Part shown: positions 7,430-15,201 of the stretch, one piece after another
How positions within the stretch are numbered: the stretch's first letter is position 1
Layout of the letters: each line of letters starts with the position of its first letter
Source of the DNA: Fervidobacterium sp. UBA5837
Lineage (GTDB): Bacteria > Thermotogota > Thermotogae > Thermotogales > Fervidobacteriaceae
NCBI GenBank assembly: GCA_002432805.1
Contig: DJGV01000017.1
Location: forward strand, 36,930-63,996
Direction: 5' to 3'
Length of the DNA: 27,067 bases
The notes under the pieces: model-generated
Databases searched by the model: none
What the model was told of the DNA's origin: nothing
What the model saw: only the letters and a program-made list of their open reading frames with translations
Made by a program: the position numbers and the translations under genes

Positions 7430-7827
7430 ACGTCGAACACCATCCTAACATATAATTGATTATCCACATTTTCAATTTTTAGATTGTAGTAAGTAAGTGC
7501 CTTTAGCTCCGTGTAAATCCTTGATTCGATATAACTAATACAATACCCACCCGTTTCATATGGATAATATCCTCTATCAACGAGTGAGATTATACCGTTT
7601 ACAGCGTCAAAGAGTTTATCTTCATCAAATTCTCCCGTATCTTCATTGATGATATTATAACATTTTTCAAGTTTTTTGTGCAAATGTTTCTTTTGCTCTG
7701 AAGACTTTTTAGCTAGGTAATGTGTGTTATCTTTTATTATAGAAACAATGTCTCTGAATACTTCTAACGTATCATTGGCGATTATTTCATAAGCAATGTC
7801 CGCCGTGTGTTCTATTTCTCGGTACAA
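7426..7827 (-). CDS. Archease (133 aa)
   Basis: The product matches the archease family (MTH1598/TM1083 type): N-terminal IEHTADIAYE with the metal-binding Asp10, a family-typical LVDRGYYPYETGGY core, and a C-terminal VRMVFDV ending in the conserved aspartate. Archease activates the RNA ligase RtcB by promoting guanylylation and broadening nucleotide use. No rtcB is present in this window. The start is TTG at 7827, two bases after the gyrA stop, and there is a four-base ATGA overlap with lexA, so translation is coupled on both sides. The segment at about residues 35-65 is Lys-rich and more variable than the ends. Confidence 0.85.
   Translation of the reverse strand: MYREIEHTADIAYEIIANDTLEVFRDIVSIIKDNTHYLAKKSSEQKKHLHKKLEKCYNIINEDTGEFDEDKLFDAVNGIISLVDRGYYPYETGGYCISYIESRIYTELKALTYYNLKIENVDNQLYVRMVFDV
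7654..7683 (-). promoter_or_regulatory. Possible internal promoter for lexA inside the archease gene
   Basis: On the minus strand TTGCAC (7683-7678) and TATAAT (7659-7654) are 18 bp apart, with an extended -10 (TGTTATAAT). It would start a transcript about 215 bases ahead of lexA. The hexamers match well, but the site lies in an A-rich coding stretch where chance matches are easy. Confidence 0.4.
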
Positions 7828-7829
7828 AT

Positions 7830-10328
7830 TTACTCTTCACCACCAAGAACAGCAAAGTCTGCAATTCCATCCCTTTCAGCTAAATGAATTATTTTAACGC
7901 CTTGTGCAACTCTCCCTCTTGAGGGTATGTCTGAAATCTTGAACTTGATACTCGCACCATCTTTTGTAAATACGACGATTTCTTCATTTCCCGTGACGTA
8001 TGAAACACCAACAATTGGGCCCGTCTTTTCGATCTCACTTATGTTCTTAATTCCGAGACCATCTCTCGATTGCTTCCTGTACTCAGTTACTTCTGTGATC
8101 TTGCCGTATCCATTTTCCGTGATTGTCAAAATATAGCCACTATCGTTGTCGAGTATCGTTGACGATATTACTCGATCGCCTTCTCTCAATCGAATGCCCC
8201 TTACGCCTGCAGCATTTCTTCCCATCGTTCGTACATCGTCAACTCCGAATCTAATGCTCAGTCCCAATTTTGTCGATATCAGTACTGTGCTCTGATCAGA
8301 TGTAACTCTGAGGACTGACACAAGTTCATCACCGTCTTTGAATGTTATTGCCCTAATACCTTTTGAATTGATGTTCTTAAAGTCGTCTAAACTCGTGCGC
8401 TTAACTATGCCGTTTCTTGTGACAAAGAAGAGATCACCAATGTAATCTGTAATATCGATCATCGACAACACTCTCTCGCCATCGTCGAACTTTATGTATT
8501 TTGTAACTGGTTTGCCTTTGGTTGCCCTATTGCTTTCTTCAACCTCTATGTTCTCGAGCTCGTATACCTTGCCATGCGAGGTAAAGAACAACGTTTTGTT
8601 GTGAAGTTTTGTGTACAACACTTCAGAGATGATGTCATCTTCCATCAAATTGGCGCCCAAAGCACCTTTACCGTTCCTTTTTTGGGTCCTGAATGCGTTA
8701 ACATCCATTAATTTCAAGAAACCCTTCCTTGTTAGCATTACAACAACATCTTTATTAGGTACGAGGTCCTTCTTATCAAATTTCGTCACCGTCTCTTCGT
8801 ACTCCGTTATCTCAGTACGTCGCTCATCACCATATTTATTCTTTATTTCTTCAAGCTCACTGACTATAACATCGTAAACTTTGTAGTTGCTCATTAGCAA
8901 TTCCTTTTCTTTCTCCAATTTTATTAGTATTGTACTGTATTCTTCTTGCAAATTTTGTGTCTCAAGGCTTGTCAGTCTACCGAGGCGCATGTCCAACACA
9001 GCCTTTGCTTGCTCTTCGCTCATACTCAGAATGTCCATGAGCTGAGCTGCTGCATCTGCTGCATCTTTTGCACTTCTAACGATGTTGACAACAGTATCGA
9101 TTGCCCTTGAAGCTTTGATTAGTCCTTCGAGTATATGTGCTCTCTTCGAGTCTTGCTGATATGCGTACTGCGTTCTTTTTCTGACTACGTCGAACCTGTG
9201 TTTTACGTACGCTTCTATGAGTTGTTTCAAATTCATGAGTCGAGGCTGTTTATCGCCATCTATCACTAAGAAATTGGCATTGAATCTGACCTGCAAGTTA
9301 GTCTTTTGATATAGATTATTGAGTATAACCTCTTCGTTCAGGTCTTCCGGTAATTCTAAGACTATCCTTAAACCATCTTTGTCACTTTCGTCACGTAGGT
9401 CTTTTACAGGTATTTCTTCTTCTTCCAAAAACTTTGCTATCTGCTCTATAAGTTCAGCTTTGTTTACGCTGTATGGGATTTCATCGATAATTATACTCTT
9501 TCTCTTCTTTTCATGCTTTGTTTCCACTTTTCCTCTTACGGTAAAGCTACCTTTTCCAGTTATGTACATCTCCCTTATGCCACTTTTGCCTATGATTATT
9601 CCACCAGTTGGAAAATCTGGTCCTTTGATGATGTCTATGAGTTGTTCTATAGAAACATCTGGATTTTTGACGTACGTAATGATTGCATCTACAACGTCGT
9701 TTAAATTGTGCGTTGGAATATTCGTTGCCATACCAACTGCTATACCACTTGCACCGTTGAGTAGTAGATTAGGTAGTTTGGCTGGTAGCACTTCTGGTTC
9801 TTGTAAACTACCATCAAAGTTATCAAGCATCCTAACTGTTTGTTTATCTATATCTTCGATCATTTCATCTGCAATTCTCTGTAATTTTGCTTCCGTGTAC
9901 CTCATAGCAGCTGGGGGGTCTCTGTCTATTGAACCAAAGTTTCCTTGCCCTTCAACAATTGGATAGCGCATAGCCCACGGCTGTGCCATCCTCACAAGTG
10001 CATCGTATATGGAAGCATCTCCATGTGGGTGGTACTTACCCATGACCTCCCCGACGATACGTGCAGCTTTTTTGGAGGATTTGCTATGTGCAAGACCAAG
10101 TTCATACATAGAGTAAATGATTCTTCTTTGGACTGGTTTGAGTCCATCTCGCACGTCTGGAATTGCACGACCTATTATGACACTCATAGAGTAACTCAAG
10201 TATGACTTGACGAGTTCATCTTCCAATACACGGTCAATTACATTCGTTGCGTTTGATGAATTCTCAGCTACTCCTTCATTTCCATTGTTTATACCACGAT
10301 TAAGCTCCCGATCTATTTCATCACTCAT
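7830..10328 (-). CDS. gyrA: DNA gyrase subunit A (832 aa)
   Basis: This is the breakage-reunion subunit of gyrase. Catalytic Tyr144 lies in AAMRYTEAKL, and the winged-helix region holds HPHGDASIYD (residues 100-109). The coiled-coil tower follows, and the C-terminal beta-pinwheel begins near residue 520. A GyrA-box variant QKRNGKG is at 549-555, so the protein is a gyrase rather than a topoisomerase IV subunit. At the E. coli Ser83 position it has Ala105; Asp87 is conserved as Asp109. The N-terminus carries a polar extension of roughly 25 residues relative to E. coli. The ATG at 10328 follows GGGAGGC. gyrB is not in the window. Gene order metG-gyrA-archease-lexA matches what I recall of Thermotoga. 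Confidence 0.97.
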   Translation of the reverse strand: MSDEIDRELNRGINNGNEGVAENSSNATNVIDRVLEDELVKSYLSYSMSVIIGRAIPDVRDGLKPVQRRIIYSMYELGLAHSKSSKKAARIVGEVMGKYHPHGDASIYDALVRMAQPWAMRYPIVEGQGNFGSIDRDPPAAMRYTEAKLQRIADEMIEDIDKQTVRMLDNFDGSLQEPEVLPAKLPNLLLNGASGIAVGMATNIPTHNLNDVVDAIITYVKNPDVSIEQLIDIIKGPDFPTGGIIIGKSGIREMYITGKGSFTVRGKVETKHEKKRKSIIIDEIPYSVNKAELIEQIAKFLEEEEIPVKDLRDESDKDGLRIVLELPEDLNEEVILNNLYQKTNLQVRFNANFLVIDGDKQPRLMNLKQLIEAYVKHRFDVVRKRTQYAYQQDSKRAHILEGLIKASRAIDTVVNIVRSAKDAADAAAQLMDILSMSEEQAKAVLDMRLGRLTSLETQNLQEEYSTILIKLEKEKELLMSNYKVYDVIVSELEEIKNKYGDERRTEITEYEETVTKFDKKDLVPNKDVVVMLTRKGFLKLMDVNAFRTQKRNGKGALGANLMEDDIISEVLYTKLHNKTLFFTSHGKVYELENIEVEESNRATKGKPVTKYIKFDDGERVLSMIDITDYIGDLFFVTRNGIVKRTSLDDFKNINSKGIRAITFKDGDELVSVLRVTSDQSTVLISTKLGLSIRFGVDDVRTMGRNAAGVRGIRLREGDRVISSTILDNDSGYILTITENGYGKITEVTEYRKQSRDGLGIKNISEIEKTGPIVGVSYVTGNEEIVVFTKDGASIKFKISDIPSRGRVAQGVKIIHLAERDGIADFAVLGGEE

Positions 10329-10408
10329 TACTATGCCTCCCTATCTGTTTGCATACATAGATGTACTTTCTTCATGCGATTGACAACGGTGTGCTGCACT
10401 AAATCTTG

Positions 10409-12391
10409 TCAGGAAATCTTTGCACCAGGTTCTATGTCCCCTGAAACTGTCAACAATTTGAGTTGTCCATCTTTCTTTGCCGCCAACAACATGCCTCTTG
10501 ACTCTATCCCCATCAACTTTGCAGGCTTAAGATTTGCTACAACGATTATCAATTTGCCAACGAGTTCTTCCGGGCTGTAGTACTGTGCTATTCCAGCAAC
10601 TATCTGTCTCTTACCAAGTTCACCAAGATCGATCTGCAACTTAACCAACTTTTCAGATTTTTGTACCCTTTCCGCTTCAAGTACCTTGGCAACTCTGAGG
10701 TCCACTCTTTTGAATGTGTCTATATCTAAGAGTTCTTCTGTTGTTACCACATTTTCAGTCTTGCTGTCGCTTATTTCTTTCACTTCCAACTTTTTTTCTT
10801 CTTCTGGTTTGTTATTCAGCTTTTCCATTTTATCTACCCCCGTGCTCATCTTCTCACTTTCTATCTTTTCCATCTTCTTGAATAGTGGTTCACCGTGTAT
10901 GATGCTCTTCCCTTTTAAGTTGTTCCACCCTTCCAATGCACGATCAGTAAACACAGGCTCCATGGAAAGTCTTCTGTAAACTTCTGTAGAAGAATTGGGC
11001 ATAACTGGAGATGCAAGCGTTGCAACTTTCATTATGTTCTCTGTCACGATTGCCAAAACTGTGCCAAGTCTTTCCATTTTCCCCTCTTTTGCCAACGTCC
11101 ACGGTCTTGTTTCATCAAAATATTTGTTGAGTGAGGATATGAACTGCCACAAGTGATCTATCGCATCTGTGATTTTGTATTTTTCCATAAACTCTATGTA
11201 AGTTCTTTGGGTTTCTTCGTATTCTTTTAAGAGTTTCCTATCGATGTCTTCCAATGTTTTGATCTCTGGTACCTTTGAATCAAAGTGCTTCTTGATCATT
11301 GCAAGCGTTCTGTGTAGTAAGTTACCATAGTCATTTGCCAGATCAGAATTCAATCGCTTTATGAGGTTCTCTTCCGAGAAGTCACCATCTCTACCAAACA
11401 TTACATCTCGTGCAAGGTAGTATCTGACAACATCGTTTCCATATTTGTTCATGTATTCTCTTGGATCTATTGCATTTCCCAGAGATTTACTTATCTTCTG
11501 TCCATTAACAGTCAACCAACCGTGTGCGTATACCTTTTTAGGCAAAGGTAAACCCACAGCCATTAACATGGCAGGCCAAATAAGGCTATGGAATCTGTTG
11601 ATTTCCTTGCCTATCAAATGCAAATCGGCAGGCCACCATTTTTCAAACGTCTCTAAATTATCAGGATAACCGATGGCTGAAACATAGTTTATCAAAGCGT
11701 CAACCCAAACATATATCACATGTTGTGGGTCATCTGGCATTGGAATGCCCCACTTCAATGTTGTTCGCGTTATGGACAAATCTTTTAAACCAGATTCCAG
11801 AATCTTGAGCATCTCATTTCTTCTGAAATCTGGCTCAACAAATTCTGGATTCTCAGTGAACAGTTTTAAGAGTGATTCGTTGTATTTTGAAAGTTTGAAG
11901 AAATAATTCTCTTCTTTTATGAGTTGAACTTCTCTCTTACAAGATGGGCATATTTTATGACCATGCTCATCTATCTCGAGTTCGTCTTCATTCCAGTAAG
12001 TCTCGCAAGGAACACAGTACCATCCCTCGTATGTACCTTTGTATAAATCACCATTTTCCAACATCTTCGAAACAAAATACTGGACTGTCCTCACATGTGA
12101 TTCATCGGTTGTTCTGACAAAATAATCGTTTGTTATATCGAGGTCTTTCCAAAGCTGCTTAAATTTCCCAGCCAATTCATCACATAATTGCTTAGGCTCA
12201 ATTCCCTTTTGCCTTGCTGCTTGTTCGATTTTTTGACCATGCTCATCTGTTCCAGTGAGATAAAAGACGTCGTATCCCATCATCCTCTTATATCTCGCGA
12301 TTATATCGCCCATAATCGTAGTATACGAACTACCGATGTGTGGTTCCGCATTAACATAATAGATGGGTGTTGTTATGTAAAACTTTCTCAC
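10409..12391 (-). CDS. metG: Methionyl-tRNA synthetase with C-terminal tRNA-binding domain (660 aa)
   Basis: This enzyme charges initiator and elongator tRNA-Met. The class I signatures are HIGS (residues 18-21, the HIGH variant) and KISKS (298-302). Four zinc-knuckle cysteines are at 125, 128, 147 and 150. After the anticodon-binding helical domain, a charged Lys/Glu linker (about 505-555) leads to a C-terminal EMAPII/Trbp111-like OB fold beginning at VDLRVAKVLEAE, which helps dimerisation and tRNA binding. The start is GTG at 12391, seven bases after GGAGGTG. It is followed after 80 bases by gyrA and is probably the first gene of the long minus-strand operon. Confidence 0.97.
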   Translation of the reverse strand: MRKFYITTPIYYVNAEPHIGSSYTTIMGDIIARYKRMMGYDVFYLTGTDEHGQKIEQAARQKGIEPKQLCDELAGKFKQLWKDLDITNDYFVRTTDESHVRTVQYFVSKMLENGDLYKGTYEGWYCVPCETYWNEDELEIDEHGHKICPSCKREVQLIKEENYFFKLSKYNESLLKLFTENPEFVEPDFRRNEMLKILESGLKDLSITRTTLKWGIPMPDDPQHVIYVWVDALINYVSAIGYPDNLETFEKWWPADLHLIGKEINRFHSLIWPAMLMAVGLPLPKKVYAHGWLTVNGQKISKSLGNAIDPREYMNKYGNDVVRYYLARDVMFGRDGDFSEENLIKRLNSDLANDYGNLLHRTLAMIKKHFDSKVPEIKTLEDIDRKLLKEYEETQRTYIEFMEKYKITDAIDHLWQFISSLNKYFDETRPWTLAKEGKMERLGTVLAIVTENIMKVATLASPVMPNSSTEVYRRLSMEPVFTDRALEGWNNLKGKSIIHGEPLFKKMEKIESEKMSTGVDKMEKLNNKPEEEKKLEVKEISDSKTENVVTTEELLDIDTFKRVDLRVAKVLEAERVQKSEKLVKLQIDLGELGKRQIVAGIAQYYSPEELVGKLIIVVANLKPAKLMGIESRGMLLAAKKDGQLKLLTVSGDIEPGAKIS

Positions 12392-12461
12392 AGTGTGGCA
12401 CCTCCAAATGTTCTCTTCTTCTATTATTTTATACGAATTTTAATATGAATTCTCATATAAA

Positions 12462-12470
12462 ATTATATCA
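12462..12470 (-). promoter_or_regulatory. metG: Extended -10 of the metG promoter
   Basis: The minus strand reads TGATATAAT, an extended -10 element, about 70 bases ahead of the metG start. No good -35 is seen at 16-18 bp, as expected when TG upstream of the -10 compensates. The element sits in a near-palindrome, TGATATAATTTTATATGA, with one mismatch between its arms. Confidence 0.6.
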
Positions 12471-12581
12471 CACAACCTAGTAACGTATGTGAAGAAATAG
12501 AAAACATTAACAAAACAAATATTTTGCACACACTTTTGTCACATTCTCATTAAATCGCTATTTTAGAGCGAAATTCAACAA

Positions 12582-12607
12582 CAAAGGGTGGCAAATGCCA
12601 CCCTTTG
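12582..12607 (-). terminator. Terminator after the nucleotidase-like gene
   Basis: The 11-bp perfect stem CAAAGGGTGGC (12582-12592) and its complement (12597-12607) enclose a 4-nt loop. On the minus strand it is followed by the T-rich TTGTTGAATTT. It lies 97 bases past the stop codon at 12705. Confidence 0.75.
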
Positions 12608-12650
12608 ATTGTCTCTCGATTGTCTAACTGTTTATCCTTCTATTTAATTA

Positions 12651-12680
12651 TACTTCTTGATACTTCTTGATACTTCTTGC
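12651..12680. repeat. Three tandem copies of a 10-bp unit
   Basis: The unit TACTTCTTGA occurs at 12651-12660 and 12661-12670, with TACTTCTTGC at 12671-12680. The 10-bp period is about one DNA turn. It lies between the stop codon of the nucleotidase-like gene and its terminator. It may be replication slippage or a protein-binding array. Confidence 0.85.
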
Positions 12681-12704
12681 CTCTTCGATTTTGGGTTTTA
12701 AAAA

Positions 12705-14477
12705 TTACTCTTCGTATTCAAACAGTTCTTTCAATGGTGGAATAAGGTCCAAGTATCTCTTATAGTAATTGAGTTTCCAGCCCGGTCTTATAAGATTGAC
12801 ATCTTTTATTACCGTATTCAGTTTCAACAGTTCCTCTTCTGAAACAGCTAATCTGTAAGCAATTTGTCTCAACGTATCTCCAGGTTGCACTGTGTATTGC
12901 AATCCAATGTAGACAGATCTGTTCATATCTTCTTGCAAATTAATCGTCTCGCCACCGACGATTGTTTTGATATTTTCAAGAAGGATATTGACAACTGGAA
13001 CTTCGAAGTCCTTTACAACTTTGCCAACAAATATAGGATTATCACCGTACGTTCTTAGAGACGGTACGGACACAAAGAATTGATCACTATCACTTATGGG
13101 TTTACCGGCAAAATCAAGTCGCCTGATTGTACCATCGTTTATAACATTCTCATACTGGATATTTTCAAACAAATCTATTATCCAAGGTTCTTTTGATAAC
13201 AAAGAACTAAATACTATTCTGCTATCATTGAATTTTATGTATTTTGAGTAGGAAGCTACGAGATTTCTAACATCCATTCCCGTCATTTGCACGAGTTTTA
13301 CAGTAGTTGTCTTTCCAACCATCTTGTATACATCTTTTCTCGTTACTATGCCTTCTGCCAATCCACTATAATTAGGATTGAAGACGTTCCATATTCCAGC
13401 ACTTGCTTTTGTGTAATCGATGATAGATTTGTTCACGATCTCTGTTATCAAGTTGTCCTCAAGAATCGCCATGTACTTGTGAAATCCAACGGTTATGGCA
13501 GAATCAAGGATTCTTTCGTTCAGCCAATTTTCAACGGGGGCTTCATATTGCTCTGCCCAAGAGAGTATTGGTTGTGAGACTTCTACACTAGTCATGTCAA
13601 CATTTTTGATGCTGATATCTGTAATGTCCCACTTGTTAGAAACTTTACTTAATTTTATGTTTATCTCATTTATCGATGAACCCTCTGCTCCTGGTATGGA
13701 ATATGCTTTCTTGTCTTTTTCGCCAGTGTAAACGATGGCTTCATTACCGAAGAGGAACACATCTACATCTTTGGCAAACTCTTTCACAAGTCGATCCCCT
13801 ATATTCAAATCACTTTCAAGTGCTAACTTCTCCCCAGTTATTGGGTCGTTGGTTATACCACCGCTCGTTGCAAGGACGATTACGTCAGGCTTTACTTGTT
13901 CTTTTAATTTGGTCAGCTTCTCTTTTATCGCTTTTACTTGATCATCAAATGTCATATTACCGTAGTTTGGTGTAACGCCGATTGTGGCTACCTTGACACC
14001 ATTCGGAAGAACCTTGGTATAGTAAGTATAAACTTTAGTATTAAGACCTTTTAAATTTCCAGCGAGCGTATACCCTTTGAATTCTCCGATTAAGTTTTCC
14101 AACTTGTCTTGCTCTAAGGAAAGTTCAAAAGTACCCGGGACGAATACATCATATCCAATTTGATTGAAGAGCGTCATAACTGGGTTGTCTGGTTTGTCGA
14201 TGTAGTAGTCACCGAAGGGACTTCCGTATGTGAGATTACCCGTATCGATTAAGACCAAGTTTTTATTGTCTGCTTGAAGCTTTTGAACGTAAGAATAAAT
14301 TGGAATCAATCCTTTTGCCTCGAATGACTCGGTAAAGTAATTGTACGGAACTACATTCCCGTATACGTTTGAGCTGTGGAGAATAACCACATCAGTTTCG
14401 GTTGCTGAAGGTCCAGCTCCAAGGGCAAAAATGTAGAACAAAACGATAAACAGTATGCTCATAATAAGTTTTTTCAT
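12705..14477 (-). CDS. Secreted 5'-nucleotidase-like protein with LysM domain and degenerate metal site (590 aa)
   Basis: A signal peptide (about residues 1-21) leads to a metallophosphatase-like domain (about 28-310), a 5'-nucleotidase C-terminal-like domain (about 320-515) and one LysM domain (about 526-571, YTVQPGDTLRQIAYRL). The fold is recognisable, but the metal motifs are eroded: the TNDxHG motif reads SSNVYG (Asn37, Tyr39), GD reads GN (Asn81), GNHE reads GTFE (Thr116, Phe117), the LSHxG motif reads ATSGG, and GHSH reads GNEA. Only Asp78 of the usual ligands remains. The substrate-binding NGGGIR region is also lost. I infer a non-catalytic periplasmic protein, perhaps tethered to peptidoglycan. 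The ATG at 14477 overlaps the tdk stop (ATGA) behind GAGGAGGT, so it is coupled to thymidine kinase, which is odd for a structural protein. Confidence 0.85.
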   Translation of the reverse strand: MKKLIMSILFIVLFYIFALGAGPSATETDVVILHSSNVYGNVVPYNYFTESFEAKGLIPIYSYVQKLQADNKNLVLIDTGNLTYGSPFGDYYIDKPDNPVMTLFNQIGYDVFVPGTFELSLEQDKLENLIGEFKGYTLAGNLKGLNTKVYTYYTKVLPNGVKVATIGVTPNYGNMTFDDQVKAIKEKLTKLKEQVKPDVIVLATSGGITNDPITGEKLALESDLNIGDRLVKEFAKDVDVFLFGNEAIVYTGEKDKKAYSIPGAEGSSINEINIKLSKVSNKWDITDISIKNVDMTSVEVSQPILSWAEQYEAPVENWLNERILDSAITVGFHKYMAILEDNLITEIVNKSIIDYTKASAGIWNVFNPNYSGLAEGIVTRKDVYKMVGKTTTVKLVQMTGMDVRNLVASYSKYIKFNDSRIVFSSLLSKEPWIIDLFENIQYENVINDGTIRRLDFAGKPISDSDQFFVSVPSLRTYGDNPIFVGKVVKDFEVPVVNILLENIKTIVGGETINLQEDMNRSVYIGLQYTVQPGDTLRQIAYRLAVSEEELLKLNTVIKDVNLIRPGWKLNYYKRYLDLIPPLKELFEYEE

Positions 14478-15052
14478 GTTCTTACCTCCTCATCCACCAA
14501 TTTTCTATAGCAGTCTTTACATACTGCAATATACTTTTCTTTTCCACCAACATCGATTATACCACCGTCAATCTTCTTTTTGTAAGAAAGTGTACCTGTA
14601 TACTCGCCACATATTTCACACACGGCTTTTTTCTTGATTACTTCGTCGGCTAGTGCCATAAGTGACGCGGTTGTTGGAAAGGGCTGCCAAAGATAGTTCA
14701 AATCCAACCCAGCACAGTACACATCCACACCATCAGCCGTCATATCCTTAACTAAATACATTATATCATTTTCAAAGAAGTGCACCTCGTCTATGAAAAT
14801 TGCATCCGGTTTTTCATCAAGGGTCTTGTAAATGGTCACCATCTGATCAAGATTCTTCACCACAGTTGCGGGCATTTTAAATAATTTGTGAGTTACGACA
14901 TCATCAACACTGTATCTAACATCTATCCGTGGTTTGAAGATCTTTATCTTCTTTCGACCAAGTTCATAAATTTCAGCAAAATTCAAGAGCTCAGTCGTCT
15001 TTCCAGAATACATTGGTCCACTTATCACGGTGAGTTTCCCAGTCTGCTGCAA
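14474..15052 (-). CDS. tdk: Thymidine kinase, type II (192 aa)
   Basis: Tdk phosphorylates thymidine with ATP in the pyrimidine salvage pathway. The P-loop GPMYSGKT is at residues 12-19. Catalytic Glu89 lies in FIDEVHFF. The lasso/zinc region has four cysteines (145, 148, 178, 181), and GGKEKYIAVC is the usual thymidine-binding loop. I place the start at TTG 15052: GGAGGTG lies six bases upstream (15065-15059), and the product begins MQQTGKLTVI like other family members. The ATG at 15094 would put that ribosome binding site inside the gene and add 14 unmatched residues. The gene overlaps the nucleotidase-like gene by four bases. Confidence 0.95.
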   Translation of the reverse strand: MQQTGKLTVISGPMYSGKTTELLNFAEIYELGRKKIKIFKPRIDVRYSVDDVVTHKLFKMPATVVKNLDQMVTIYKTLDEKPDAIFIDEVHFFENDIMYLVKDMTADGVDVYCAGLDLNYLWQPFPTTASLMALADEVIKKKAVCEICGEYTGTLSYKKKIDGGIIDVGGKEKYIAVCKDCYRKLVDEEVRT

Positions 15053-15053
15053 G

Positions 15054-15164
15054 TTATACACCTCCGTCTCTATCAATATCTTTTGCAAAGCCAAAAATAA
15101 GCATCATGAGCATCCCAGCAAGCAATAAATAAGAACAATTTTTGAGGAATTTGTAAGAAACCAA
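15054..15164 (-). CDS. Possible small single-pass membrane protein (36 aa)
   Basis: A short minus-strand frame from TTG at 15164 to TAA at 15054 ends one base before the tdk start. It has the layout of a small membrane protein: a Lys-containing N-terminus (VSYKFLKN), one hydrophobic stretch of about 18 residues (CSYLLLAGMLMMLIFGFA), then a charged tail KDIDRDGGV. There is no ribosome binding site ahead of the TTG, and other in-frame starts exist at 15125 (TTG) and 15113 (ATG), also without clear sites. Its last codons carry the tdk ribosome binding site. It may be a real small gene coupled to tdk, or chance. Confidence 0.35.
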   Translation of the reverse strand: MVSYKFLKNCSYLLLAGMLMMLIFGFAKDIDRDGGV

Positions 15165-15172
15165 ATAATTTC

Positions 15173-15188
15173 TGATATAATTATATCA
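15173..15188 (+). promoter_or_regulatory. Extended -10 of the tatD operon inside a perfect 16-bp palindrome
   Basis: TGATATAATTATATCA is identical on both strands. On the plus strand it contains the extended -10 TGATATAAT, about 20 bases ahead of the tatD start. A weak TTGTAA at 15151-15156 is 19 bp upstream. Because of the symmetry the minus strand has the same -10, so it could also fire leftward toward tdk; no matching -35 was seen for that direction. Confidence 0.65.
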
Positions 15189-15201
15189 AAAAAGGGGGGT
15201 T

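Larger units (their letters stand above)
12392..12704. other. 313-bp intergenic region: metG promoter, terminator, short repeats
   Basis: No convincing gene is present. From right to left it holds a 10-bp tandem repeat (12651-12680), an 8-bp direct repeat GATTGTCT with 11-bp spacing (12607-12614 and 12618-12625), the hairpin terminator of the nucleotidase-like gene (12582-12607), about 110 bp of AT-rich sequence with no recognisable element, and the metG promoter near 12462-12470. Confidence 0.7.

Noticed and set aside
6802..7500. LexA operator (SOS box) near lexA
   Set aside because: No CTG-N10-CAG or GAAC-N4-GTTC type site was found; the recognition motif of this phylum is unknown to me, so absence is not informative.
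9319..9966. Long plus-strand open frame opposite gyrA (215 codons)
   Set aside because: It is the antisense shadow of gyrA, with low-complexity Ser/Ile-rich translation and no ribosome binding site.
15053..15094. N-terminal extension of thymidine kinase from the ATG at 15094
   Set aside because: GGAGGTG at 15065-15059 would lie inside the gene, the extra residues match no family member, and the TTG at 15052 gives the normal N-terminus.
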